In this document: piece after piece, positions 14,522-20,829 of the stretch
Position numbering within the stretch: the first letter of the stretch is position 1
How the letters are laid out: each line of letters starts with the position of its first letter
Source: a virus
IMG/VR virus record: IMGVR_UViG_3300035126_000127
Span: 1-49,087 of that record
DNA length: 49,087 bases
Reading direction: 5' to 3' (one strand)
Notes under the pieces: model-generated
The model's input: the letters and a program-made list of their open reading frames with translations, nothing else
The model's database searches: none
What the model was told of the DNA's origin: nothing
Made by a program: the position numbers and the translations under genes

Positions 14522-14550
14522 AGTATATGACATAACGAGTATTATGTCAA
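14522..14550 (-). promoter_or_regulatory. Sigma70-like promoter of the structured RNA / tRNA-Gly
   Basis: TTGACA (14545-14550), 17 nt, TATACT (14522-14527), directly after tRNA-Thr. The predicted start is near 14513-14516. Confidence 0.72.
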
Positions 14551-14551
14551 G

Positions 14552-14624
14552 AGCCCCCGACAAGACTTGAACTTGCGACATCGGCTTTACAAAAGCCGCG
14601 CTCTACCAGCTGAGCTACAAGGGC
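14552..14624 (-). tRNA. tRNA-Thr (UGU)
   Basis: Acceptor GCCCTTG/CGGGGGC (with G-U pairs), anticodon stem CGGCT/AGCCG, loop TTTGTAA (TGT), T-loop GTTCAAGTC. 73 nt. Confidence 0.93.
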
Positions 14625-14628
14625 GTGG

Positions 14629-14700
14629 CTCCGAGTGTCAGAATCGAACTGACCTATAACAAATTAACAGTTTGCTCCCGCACCTTGCGGGCTACTCGGA
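14629..14700 (-). tRNA. tRNA-Asn (GUU)
   Basis: Acceptor TCCGAGT/ACTCGGA with G discriminator, anticodon loop CTGTTAA (GTT), T-loop GTTCGATTC. 72 nt, 4 nt upstream of tRNA-Thr. Confidence 0.92.
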
Positions 14701-14704
14701 ATAA

Positions 14705-14721
14705 GGAAACATAAAGTTTCC
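14705..14721 (-). other. Hairpin between tRNA-Arg and tRNA-Asn
   Basis: Perfect inverted repeat GGAAAC-TTTAT-GTTTCC without a T-tract, in the 24-nt spacer between two tRNAs. Probably a processing or spacer hairpin in a shared precursor. Confidence 0.5.
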
Positions 14722-14724
14722 AAC

Positions 14725-14796
14725 AGGCACGGAGGGACTTGAACCCCCGACAAACCGATTAGAAGTCGGATACTCTATCCATCTGAGTTACGTGCC
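14725..14796 (-). tRNA. tRNA-Arg (UCU)
   Basis: Acceptor GGCACG/CGTGCC (seventh pair mismatched), anticodon stem CCGA/TCGG with loop CTTCTAA (TCT), T-loop GTTCAAGTC. 72 nt. First tRNA of the four-tRNA cluster. Confidence 0.92.
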
Positions 14797-14811
14797 CCTG
14801 AAGACCTTCTT

Positions 14812-14840
14812 ATTATACTACTGCTTGGGGCAGTCGTCAA
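14812..14840 (-). promoter_or_regulatory. Sigma70-like promoter of the tRNA cluster
   Basis: TTGACG (14835-14840), 17 nt, TATAAT (14812-14817), 15 nt before tRNA-Arg. It lies in the last codons of the gene ending at 14818. Confidence 0.78.
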
Positions 14841-15210
14841 CCCATACGGCACAGATTCTCATTTCTCCACCAAGCAGTCTTTGTGCCTCACTGCCGTCTG
14901 GTGCTTTCTCAACATACTTAGGTTTCTTTATGGACTCGTTGATAATGCGATCATATTCAGGTGTGACCTCATCAATCGCACGATCAACATCACGCTTGAT
15001 TCTGCGTTCTAACTTCGCAGGATCTTTAATAACAAACTCATTAAGAATAGTTTGTGGGAAATATTTTCTTTGAATCTCATCCAATAAGTCCCAAAGTCCA
15101 TCTTGAGATATTCCTGTGCATTGTGAGAGTGCTGCTATAAGAGAAGATAATACGATTCCTATTATAGCATATTGTTTTATATTTGGTTTTTGTTTGCCAA
15201 ATTTAAACAT
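14818..15210 (-). CDS. Membrane-anchored protein, 130 aa
   Basis: Starts MFKFGKQKPNIKQ (ATG at 15210), then one membrane segment (about residues 14-29) ending near Cys31, and a helical, charged exterior domain (LLDEIQRKYFPQ..., KLERRIKRDVDRAIDEVT). A lipoprotein-like SQC follows the helix but is not a good lipobox. Sits downstream of the tail-lysozyme gene. No family recognised; a role in lysis (spanin-like) is possible but unsupported by sequence. Confidence 0.55.
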   Translation of the reverse strand: MFKFGKQKPNIKQYAIIGIVLSSLIAALSQCTGISQDGLWDLLDEIQRKYFPQTILNEFVIKDPAKLERRIKRDVDRAIDEVTPEYDRIINESIKKPKYVEKAPDGSEAQRLLGGEMRICAVWVDDCPKQ

Positions 15211-15240
15211 AAGAAAGGGGAGTTCTGCAGCACTCCCCTT
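15211..15240 (-). terminator. Terminator-like hairpin directly before an ATG
   Basis: Minus strand AAGGGGAGT...ACTCCCCTT with a short loop, then TCTT and the ATG at 15210. It sits between the lysozyme stop and the next start codon. It may attenuate or control translation rather than fully terminate, since no separate promoter is seen after it. Confidence 0.5.
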
Positions 15241-15245
15241 ATATA

Positions 15246-15863
15246 TCAAACTTCTACCGTGATCAGTTTGGAAGCATACTCATGTGCATAAGATGTACGA
15301 GCACCATGATGCCCCCATCCGATCCAACTATACGCATAGTTCATGTAGCGATTAATTGACTTACCAGGAGTTTTCATCTTCTCCTCAATGTCTTGCCACT
15401 GAACTTCATTTGTTAGATAACGAAGTTGCGTGTGAAGTGATGATGGAGAACCACCATACTTCTTAGCAAAATCACCCAATCCATAATAACGGTTGGCAGA
15501 TGTCCATTGAATCAGTCCGTAACCGCGACCGCAGTTACCCCAACTGGTTCTGCTACCACCTTCACAAATGTTAGGAACAAAAGTTGATTCCTGACGAATA
15601 TTACCCATGATGGTAGCAAGGGCGTTTCTGTCTTTAATTCCAATGTTCTGGAAATATTCCAGAGCTACATTTTCATTTTCATTACACCCTTTACAAATTA
15701 GCCTTTTCTCTTTTGGCTTTTCGGGAGCAACCTCGCGGATTGCTGTCTCTTCAACTACAGGGGGCGGAGGACCGTCCATTTTGTAGTTTACGAATGGCAG
15801 TGTTGCCGTACTGGTTGTAACCGTTGCCACAAGAGGCAGGGCTACTGTAAAGAAATTTTGCAC
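15246..15863 (-). CDS. Tail-type lysozyme/peptidoglycan hydrolase with N-terminal anchor
   Basis: About 205 aa from GTG at 15863; TTG at 15890 is also open and would add nine residues. N-terminal hydrophobic segment (FFTVALPLVATVTTSTATL), a Pro-rich linker (GPPPPVVEE), CKGC, then a lysozyme-like domain: ALATIMGNIRQESTF with a probable catalytic Glu, GRGYGLIQWTSANRYYGL, LRYLTNEV, AYSWIGWGHHG. This matches the phage tail lysozyme family (goose-type-like fold) used to cut peptidoglycan. The leader peptide suggests export to the periplasm. Distinct from the GH24 enzyme at 23235. Confidence 0.75.
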   Translation of the reverse strand: MQNFFTVALPLVATVTTSTATLPFVNYKMDGPPPPVVEETAIREVAPEKPKEKRLICKGCNENENVALEYFQNIGIKDRNALATIMGNIRQESTFVPNICEGGSRTSWGNCGRGYGLIQWTSANRYYGLGDFAKKYGGSPSSLHTQLRYLTNEVQWQDIEEKMKTPGKSINRYMNYAYSWIGWGHHGARTSYAHEYASKLITVEV

Positions 15864-15899
15864 TAGTTTTAATTGAACTCTACATCCCAATAGAGAAAG

Positions 15900-15988
15900 C
15901 GCACTTCCCTCTTCTCAGAGGGCGATCTCCTGGGCTCTAAAATCACATCAAAATCTCATGATGTAATCCCCTGTGAGAGGGATTTTTC
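15900..15988 (-). promoter_or_regulatory. Structured 5' leader of the lysozyme gene
   Basis: About 120 nt lie between the promoter and the lysozyme start. Hairpins: AATCCC/GGGATT (15965-15984) and CCCTCT-GAGA-AGAGGG (15907-15922, GNRA loop). A 15-codon frame starting MKNPSHRGLHHEILM begins near 15987. No larger gene is present here. Confidence 0.4.
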
Positions 15989-16017
15989 ATAATAAGTTAA
16001 TATTTAGGATCTGTCAA
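15989..16017 (-). promoter_or_regulatory. Sigma70-like promoter of the lysozyme unit
   Basis: TTGACA (16012-16017), 17 nt, TATTAT (15989-15994) on the minus strand; divergent from the plus-strand operon at 16075. Confidence 0.72.
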
Positions 16018-16043
16018 GGTGCCAGTTTAAGAAGTGTCCACTC

Positions 16044-16050
16044 CTAAATA
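16044..16050 (+). promoter_or_regulatory. Late-type motif CTAAATA (plus-strand operon)
   Basis: CTCCTAAATAAGC, 24 nt before the first ATG of the plus-strand operon; same motif as before other late genes here. Confidence 0.5.
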
Positions 16051-16074
16051 AGCTAGGTTTTCATCTTTAGAACA

Positions 16075-16536
16075 ATGAAAAAGCTTCTTCTAGCCTTTTC
16101 GTTATTCTTCACTACTCCTGCTTTTGCTGCTGAAATTACATCAAAAATCGTTGATTCCGTACAACTAAGCGTCCAGGGTGCTGCGGTACAATCAAATAGA
16201 GTCGGTGCTCAATACACTGTCTCAGGCACAAACATTAACGTCACAACTCTTGGTGGAGTTGGTGGTGCTGGTTCTTATGCGATCAACACGAATGGTGGGG
16301 CATTTACTTTCAGTGAATCTTCAATTACTGCTGATACTAATGTCACCACTCAGTCGGCAGCTTCTGGAACAATTGCTGCTCCCAACCTTTATAGCGACTC
16401 TACTACTCAGTTAGGTGGTTCGGCAGGTTCTCTTGCTGGAACTATCAATGCTGCTGGTGTTCCTACCATCACCGCTGGTGGTCCTGGAAGCACTGGTACT
16501 GCTCAAAGAACCGTTGAGTTAAGCGTATTCAAGTGA
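16075..16536 (+). CDS. Secreted Ser/Thr/Gly-rich protein, paralog 1
   Basis: 153 aa. Signal peptide MKKLLLAFSLFFTTPAFA (cut before AEITS). The mature part is low-complexity beta-type sequence. A block YTVSGTNINVTTLGG...GGAFTFSES is repeated in the next gene (YTVTGTNINIPGT...GAPFQFSET), so the two are paralogs. Ends QRTVELSVFK. First of four overlapping plus-strand genes. Exported to periplasm or outer surface, or assembled into the virion; no family recognised. Confidence 0.65.
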   Translation: MKKLLLAFSLFFTTPAFAAEITSKIVDSVQLSVQGAAVQSNRVGAQYTVSGTNINVTTLGGVGGAGSYAINTNGGAFTFSESSITADTNVTTQSAASGTIAAPNLYSDSTTQLGGSAGSLAGTINAAGVPTITAGGPGSTGTAQRTVELSVFK

Positions 16537-16895
16537 GACACATAACTCCCGCTTTGCTGCTAGCAGCGGGACTTATTTCTCCCTGCTATGCGGCACCAGT
16601 CACTCCTAACTTTACGAGTGGCACGATTACTTCTGAGACCAGAACTCGCACTGAGGTGGTTGAAGTTATCAAACAAATAGAATATACGACTGGGACATCT
16701 TATACTGTCACTGGCACAAATATCAACATTCCTGGAACACCATCTCCAGGAGCGAACTACACCATTATCAATCAAGGTGCTCCGTTCCAGTTTAGTGAAA
16801 CTCACTTGACTCCTGGAATTGCGAAAGAAACATGGATAGATCGCAAAACGGTAGAAGACTCTACCACAAATACTTTATCGGTCTTTACGCAATAG
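16533..16895 (+). CDS. Secreted protein, paralog 2
   Basis: 120 aa from GTG at 16533, which overlaps the previous stop (GTGA). Signal peptide MRHITPALLLAAGLISPCYA. The mature domain carries the shared block YTVTGTNIN...FQFSET (residues about 58-90). Ends STTNTLSVFTQ, similar to the partner's TVELSVFK. Coupled translation suggests the two act together. Confidence 0.62.
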   Translation: MRHITPALLLAAGLISPCYAAPVTPNFTSGTITSETRTRTEVVEVIKQIEYTTGTSYTVTGTNINIPGTPSPGANYTIINQGAPFQFSETHLTPGIAKETWIDRKTVEDSTTNTLSVFTQ

Positions 16896-17428
16896 TATTT
16901 GCTCTACCAGCAACTGCTCAGCAAGCACCGTCTAATACTAACATAGCAGGACCCTCAGCATCTGCCACTGGTAATGTAACCAACCAGGCAGTACAGGTGC
17001 TTCAGGGTCCTTTTGCTATGAATACTTATGGTGGTGGTGTGTCTTGCCAGGGTCCAACATTAAACTTACAAACCTTTGGTTACAATAGTCTTGCGGGCAG
17101 TACAGATCCAACATCATATCAGACCAATTCATTTAATGGAGGACTATCTGCAGGGTTCTCTATACCTCTTGACGGATCTTTCCAAGAACTTTGTAAAGCA
17201 AGAGTCAGAACTGAAATCACAAGGCAGCAAGCGGAGGCAGATAAGGCTCGTTTAGATTTTGAATTAGTTCGTTTACTAAAGTGTGGTGAAGCAATCAAGT
17301 CAGGTATCAGTTTTCATCCAGAGAGTCCCTACGCAAAAATATGTGCTGATGTCGTTGTTAGGTATCCAAAAGTACAAGATGTAGTCAATGGAAATAAAAC
17401 CAATCAGGTCTCCGTCCGTAAGAATTGA
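16832..17428 (+). CDS. Secreted protein, third gene of the plus-strand operon
   Basis: 198 aa; starts 64 nt inside the previous gene. A basic start (MDRSQNGRRLYHK) and hydrophobic FIGLYAIVFALPATAQ form a signal peptide. The mature part has a Gly/Asn-rich domain (NTYGGGVSCQGPTLNLQTFG) with paired Cys residues, GFSIPLDGSFQELC, then a helical charged segment (RTEITRQQAEADKARLDFEL) and a final Cys pair. Probably disulfide-bonded in the periplasm. No family recognised. Confidence 0.6.
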   Translation: MDRSQNGRRLYHKYFIGLYAIVFALPATAQQAPSNTNIAGPSASATGNVTNQAVQVLQGPFAMNTYGGGVSCQGPTLNLQTFGYNSLAGSTDPTSYQTNSFNGGLSAGFSIPLDGSFQELCKARVRTEITRQQAEADKARLDFELVRLLKCGEAIKSGISFHPESPYAKICADVVVRYPKVQDVVNGNKTNQVSVRKN

Positions 17429-18071
17429 CGAACCACCAATTATTTCTACGATAGAACCTCCTGTAACTCGGAGAGCACAGAAAACTGTGATACCTGAAAT
17501 TGATATGCCGATTATTAATATGCCTGATACAACTGTCAAATATCCTGTGATTGATGTTCCCACACAAGAAGAGTTTGATGCTGCGGTAAGAGCAGAACAA
17601 AAGAAACAAGAAGAAGAAAAACAAGAGAAGACTAGGGGACTTCCAGACACTACCCCAGTATTACCACAAGTACAAGTTCCTGTTCAAGAAAAGCAGGATA
17701 ATCGGAATATTTCCGATCAACCACCATCAAATAATCTTGGAGTACCCGTCATTGAAGTACCCCTCGTCGGACAAGTCCCAATCCCACCTAAAGAGCAGGT
17801 TATTCTTGCTGGCACCACTGCTACTGCTTCTGTTGCTGCGGCTCTTGTTGGGAAATCTGTGGTGGAATGGTTGGTAGGTAAAATGAAACCTATTGTTCAA
17901 CAGATATTTGTAAGAGGTAAGAAACTTCTAAACAGAGACCTTACCCCATATGAACTTCAAGTGTTCTTTGCCTTTGAAAAAACTGCTTCTCTTAAGAAAG
18001 TTAATAAGTTGCTGAAGAAAGAACAGAAGAAAGAGAAAAAAGAACAATACAAAAAGTTTCACGAGAAGTGA
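17388..18071 (+). CDS. Pro-rich membrane protein, fourth gene of the plus-strand operon
   Basis: 227 aa, starting 41 nt inside the previous gene. N-terminal two thirds are Pro/Val/Ile-rich and polar (PVIDVPTQEEFD, then PVIEVPLVGQVPIPP) with a charged patch (EQKKQEEEKQEKTRG). One membrane segment (ILAGTTATASVAAALVG, about residues 139-157) and a very basic C-terminus (KKVNKLLKKEQKKEKKEQ). Looks like an envelope-spanning anchor for the secreted partners. Its stop abuts the nuclease stop with no spacer. Confidence 0.6.
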   Translation: MEIKPIRSPSVRIDEPPIISTIEPPVTRRAQKTVIPEIDMPIINMPDTTVKYPVIDVPTQEEFDAAVRAEQKKQEEEKQEKTRGLPDTTPVLPQVQVPVQEKQDNRNISDQPPSNNLGVPVIEVPLVGQVPIPPKEQVILAGTTATASVAAALVGKSVVEWLVGKMKPIVQQIFVRGKKLLNRDLTPYELQVFFAFEKTASLKKVNKLLKKEQKKEKKEQYKKFHEK

Positions 18072-18485
18072 TTACTTCTTACGCTTCTCTAACAATACAC
18101 TAAAGTTTTTATCTTTTGTTCCCCCATCATAAGCAAGAGCATAACCTTCGTCAATCATTTGATTATTCAATGAGGTCTCTTGTCCATTAATAAACAAATG
18201 CCCGATGATTCTTCCATACTTCTCTGTACTGTCTGGAAGTTCGGTCTTGATAATAATATCTTTAGCACCTTCAAGTTTTTTTTTCAACCATTCTTTTGAT
18301 TCAAGACCCATTGCCTTCTCTTTGAGATCCGTTGTTCTACTTTCGGGAGTATCAACACCAGCAAGGCGAATTCTTTTTTCTAAACTTATAGAAAACCCCA
18401 AATCAATATCAGCATCAATCGTATCACCATCAACAACTTTATGAATCTCACGAATTCTGTAAATATATGGATCTTTATTTTCCAT
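18072..18485 (-). CDS. Staphylococcal-nuclease-like (SNase/thermonuclease) protein
   Basis: 137 aa. SNase motifs in order: VVDGDTIDADID (Asp21), RIRLAGVDTPES (Arg40, Asp45, Thr46, Glu48) and EKYGRIIGHLF (Arg92). These correspond to the Ca2+ and catalytic residues of micrococcal nuclease, so it is probably an active DNA/RNA phosphodiesterase. No signal peptide, so cytoplasmic unless exported another way. Overlaps the next gene upstream by one base. Could degrade host nucleic acid. Confidence 0.82.
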   Translation of the reverse strand: MENKDPYIYRIREIHKVVDGDTIDADIDLGFSISLEKRIRLAGVDTPESRTTDLKEKAMGLESKEWLKKKLEGAKDIIIKTELPDSTEKYGRIIGHLFINGQETSLNNQMIDEGYALAYDGGTKDKNFSVLLEKRKK

Positions 18486-18697
18486 CAGAATGGTAATTTA
18501 AACTTCTCTGTATTTAGTTTGGGGATGGGAAGTTTCTCAAATGCTTTGTTGACTTGTTTCTCTACAACAGCACCAACGAACTCTTCTGGGTTGTCCAGAA
18601 TCTTCTGTGCTTTTTGATAAGTCACATAAGCACCATAGCATAGTGCCCCACTCACCGTCAGACTTGCCACAGATAAAATAAGTGCTAGGTTCTTCAT
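18485..18697 (-). CDS. Small exported or membrane protein, 70 aa
   Basis: MKNLALILSVASLTVSGALC is a signal-like or anchor helix followed by YGAYVTYQKAQKILDNPEEF, a helical region (VGAVVEKQVNKAFEKLPIP). A Cys at position 20 (SGALC) could be a lipoprotein site. The start overlaps the lipase stop. No family recognised. Confidence 0.55.
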   Translation of the reverse strand: MKNLALILSVASLTVSGALCYGAYVTYQKAQKILDNPEEFVGAVVEKQVNKAFEKLPIPKLNTEKFKLPF

Positions 18698-19290
18698 TTT
18701 AGTAACTTCTCAATTGCGTTATAGTAATAGACGGCATTGTGATCTTCTACACCATCAAATCTCTTATCATCAGCATCTTCTAAATGAATCTCTGGATGAG
18801 TATGAACATATCCAGTCAAGAAAGGTGGAGTTTTAGGAACAACATCATCACCGTGAACAAAACGAAGATGCTCTACATTCTTCAGTCTTTCTTTCAAACC
18901 TCTACCACCTGGACGGGGAGAACCAATTGTGATGATTGCTAGGTCTGGTGCGGACTTAAGCATTAAATCAGCAACAACAGTCGCAGTCGCACCACCAAGA
19001 GAGTGTCCCGCAAGAATCAGTTTTCTACCTTTCTCTAGTGACTCAAAGTTTAATACTAGTTCTGTAATCGTTCTGGTAGCATTGTCCTTAAATCCTCTGT
19101 GAGTATCTTCACTACGGAATAAGAATTTTAGATTGGTTGCCCAGTCTGATGTTTCGTTGGTTCCCTCAATTGCGAGAATACAATATCCAGGAATACTCTT
19201 ATCTACAATGAAATCATTCTTATCAGCATAAACATCAACACAGTTTTTAACTGCCTTTAGAATGACTTCTGTGGGTAGTGTCGTGTTCAT
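18694..19290 (-). CDS. Class 3 lipase-like alpha/beta hydrolase
   Basis: 198 aa. Nucleophile elbow LILAGHSLGGATA (Ser97), then IITIGSPRPGG, Asp148/Asp149 in VHGDDVVPKTPP and His184 in GVEDHNAVYY, the complete catalytic triad order of fungal-type lipase 3 (triacylglycerol/phospholipid hydrolases). An upstream CILAIEGTNETSDWATNL oxyanion region fits. No clear signal peptide. Phage-encoded lipases of this class are uncommon; it could attack membrane glycerolipids at lysis. Start overlaps the 50-aa gene by 44 nt. Confidence 0.85.
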   Translation of the reverse strand: MNTTLPTEVILKAVKNCVDVYADKNDFIVDKSIPGYCILAIEGTNETSDWATNLKFLFRSEDTHRGFKDNATRTITELVLNFESLEKGRKLILAGHSLGGATATVVADLMLKSAPDLAIITIGSPRPGGRGLKERLKNVEHLRFVHGDDVVPKTPPFLTGYVHTHPEIHLEDADDKRFDGVEDHNAVYYYNAIEKLLK

Positions 19291-19399
19291 CTTTCATCTC
19301 CTCGTTTGCTAACCGTAGTATATAGTAAATGATATACGCAACAAAGATAAGTCCTGGACCAAGAATCGCCATCACTCCCCAAGGAAATTCTTGAGGCAT
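19247..19399 (-). CDS. Small membrane protein, 50 aa
   Basis: MPQEFPWGVMAILGPGLIFV then AYIIYYILRL: one long membrane helix and a His/charged tail (DEHDTTHRSHSKGS). ATG shares a base with the peptidase stop (TAATG). Overlaps the lipase start by 44 nt. No family recognised. Confidence 0.5.
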   Translation of the reverse strand: MPQEFPWGVMAILGPGLIFVAYIIYYILRLANEEMKDEHDTTHRSHSKGS

Positions 19400-20145
19400 T
19401 AGAACTTACCTTCTACACAATAATCTGCTTTTTTATTTGGCGTATATTCCTTATGTCCTTCTTGTGGTTTCATCCAACCACATCCAATTAACCATTCCAT
19501 CGTCATCGGAGTGGGTCTTACCTGCTCCCAGAGTGGTCCTTTCGCACACATTTCTAGGTGCTTTGCCGTTTGACCTAACTGTTCTTCTGCCCAGTTCGCA
19601 TCTGCCTCCCAAGGCACAGCACGACTTTGACCCATAGACTCATAAGAAAGCCTTGTGGTCTTCATTACCCAAGATGGTATTTCAGCATCTTGATGAACCT
19701 GAGCCATAAATGCTGTTTCTATTCCACCACCCATACAGTCCTGAACAACGTGCCATCCTTCGTGACGTAGTGTTCCTAGAAACTCTCTTGGGTCTTTGAG
19801 TAACTCTTCATTTATAAAAAGACGATTATACTTTGGTTTATATAACCCTACTGTTCTTGGTGTGAAATATCTGGGTGGAGCAATATAAACACCAACATTG
19901 ACTTTCTCTAGTCCTACTAAAATACGCTTGACTTCTTCTCTGAATGGGTCAAGTTCTTTTGCTTTGAGTAATTCTGATTCTGATGTAAGTTTCTCAACAC
20001 CTTCAGTACATTCTAATAGAATCATACAACCCATCGCTGCCAGACTATATGCTGGAACGGTGGGTTGTTTCTTTACTATTTTTTCAGCACTTGCGGGAAG
20101 AACTAAACTTAATGATAGACCGATTGCCGTGAGGAGTTTTTTCAT
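19399..20145 (-). CDS. Secreted HEGWH zinc metallopeptidase-like protein
   Basis: 248 aa from ATG at 20145; a longer frame reaches into the preceding gene. Signal peptide MKKLLTAIGLSLSLVLPASA. The zincin motif HExxH is present as HEGWH (residues 128-132, LRHEGWHVVQD), and Glu180 in PWEADANW is a fitting third zinc ligand in the gluzincin style. Cys residues at 40, 46, 137 and later suggest disulfides in the periplasm. Substrate unknown; peptidoglycan or envelope protein cleavage is plausible. Confidence 0.7.
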   Translation of the reverse strand: MKKLLTAIGLSLSLVLPASAEKIVKKQPTVPAYSLAAMGCMILLECTEGVEKLTSESELLKAKELDPFREEVKRILVGLEKVNVGVYIAPPRYFTPRTVGLYKPKYNRLFINEELLKDPREFLGTLRHEGWHVVQDCMGGGIETAFMAQVHQDAEIPSWVMKTTRLSYESMGQSRAVPWEADANWAEEQLGQTAKHLEMCAKGPLWEQVRPTPMTMEWLIGCGWMKPQEGHKEYTPNKKADYCVEGKF

Positions 20146-20336
20146 TCTCGTCCCTCTTGATGATGTATCCAAACTTTCAAATCTTTTACATACTTTCTTA
20201 AGGTTTCTGCTTGTGATAGGTGCCACTCTTCTTGTGTATCTAGATACAGTCTCATATGATTATCAACTGCGTCTAGACACTTTTTAATTACAGGATTCCA
20301 AGGCTCCCGAATCGGAGTGTTCCACTCTCGTGGCAT
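20142..20336 (-). CDS. Hypothetical helical protein, 64 aa
   Basis: MPREWNTPIREPWNPVIKKC then a Trp-containing amphipathic helix (WHLSQAETLRKYVKDLKVWI). Ends in an ATGA overlap with the peptidase gene. No family recognised. Confidence 0.55.
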   Translation of the reverse strand: MPREWNTPIREPWNPVIKKCLDAVDNHMRLYLDTQEEWHLSQAETLRKYVKDLKVWIHHQEGRE

Positions 20337-20342
20337 AATACC

Positions 20343-20450
20343 TCACTTTTTTTTACCACCGTTTTTTGCTTTGTTTGCCGTCGCATTTCCTTGGTTCTGC
20401 TTTTTATTATTAGCAGAACCTTTCTTGCCTTTGTTTGCGGACTTTGCCAT
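20343..20450 (-). CDS. Small Lys/Asn-rich basic peptide, 35 aa
   Basis: MAKSANKGKKGSANNKKQNQ... ending GGKKK, about a third Lys and many Asn/Gly. ATG shares a base with the upstream stop (TAATG). Probably unstructured, RNA- or DNA-binding. Very small but well placed in the operon. Confidence 0.45.
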   Translation of the reverse strand: MAKSANKGKKGSANNKKQNQGNATANKAKNGGKKK

Positions 20451-20794
20451 TATGCTCCACCTGTGCGGGGTTGAACTTGACCCTCTTCCAGTGCTTCAAC
20501 TCTTGCTTCAAGAGTTGTGGCAGGTGCTTCTGCTACTGGAGCAGGTGGTTCTGGAGGAGTTTCTACAAACTCTTCTCTTTTAGGTTCTGCTTTTTTTTCA
20601 TCTTCTTCATCCCCACTTTTCTTCATCGTGTTAATACCAAAGGTAGCAGCAGAAGCAGTAAAGACCGTCGCAATGAAAGTGGGGTCCATCTTGGATAGAG
20701 CCCCAGCATAACTTGCGGTGAGAAGAGCAGCAGACCATCCTAGGATGGCAATACGAATTACTTGCCCCAAAGCATTCTCCTTTTTCTTATCCAT
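20450..20794 (-). CDS. Holin candidate, two-helix membrane protein
   Basis: 114 aa. Two hydrophobic helices (about residues 12-33 and 38-57) after a charged start (MDKKKENAL), then a charged C-terminus (EEDEKKAEPKREEF) and a Pro/Ala-rich tail. The size and the two-helix, charged-tail layout suit a class II holin. It follows a late-type motif CTAAATA and lies in the region with lysozyme and peptidase genes. No family match can be claimed. Confidence 0.45.
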   Translation of the reverse strand: MDKKKENALGQVIRIAILGWSAALLTASYAGALSKMDPTFIATVFTASAATFGINTMKKSGDEEDEKKAEPKREEFVETPPEPPAPVAEAPATTLEARVEALEEGQVQPRTGGA

Positions 20795-20818
20795 CAGTCC
20801 GTGTGATGAAGTCTGTCT

Positions 20819-20825
20819 TATTTAG
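20819..20825 (-). promoter_or_regulatory. Late-type motif CTAAATA (holin candidate)
   Basis: ACCTAAATAAGACAG on the minus strand, 25 nt before the ATG at 20794; very like the site at 32836 (CTAAATAGGACAG). Confidence 0.5.
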
Positions 20826-20829
20826 GTTT

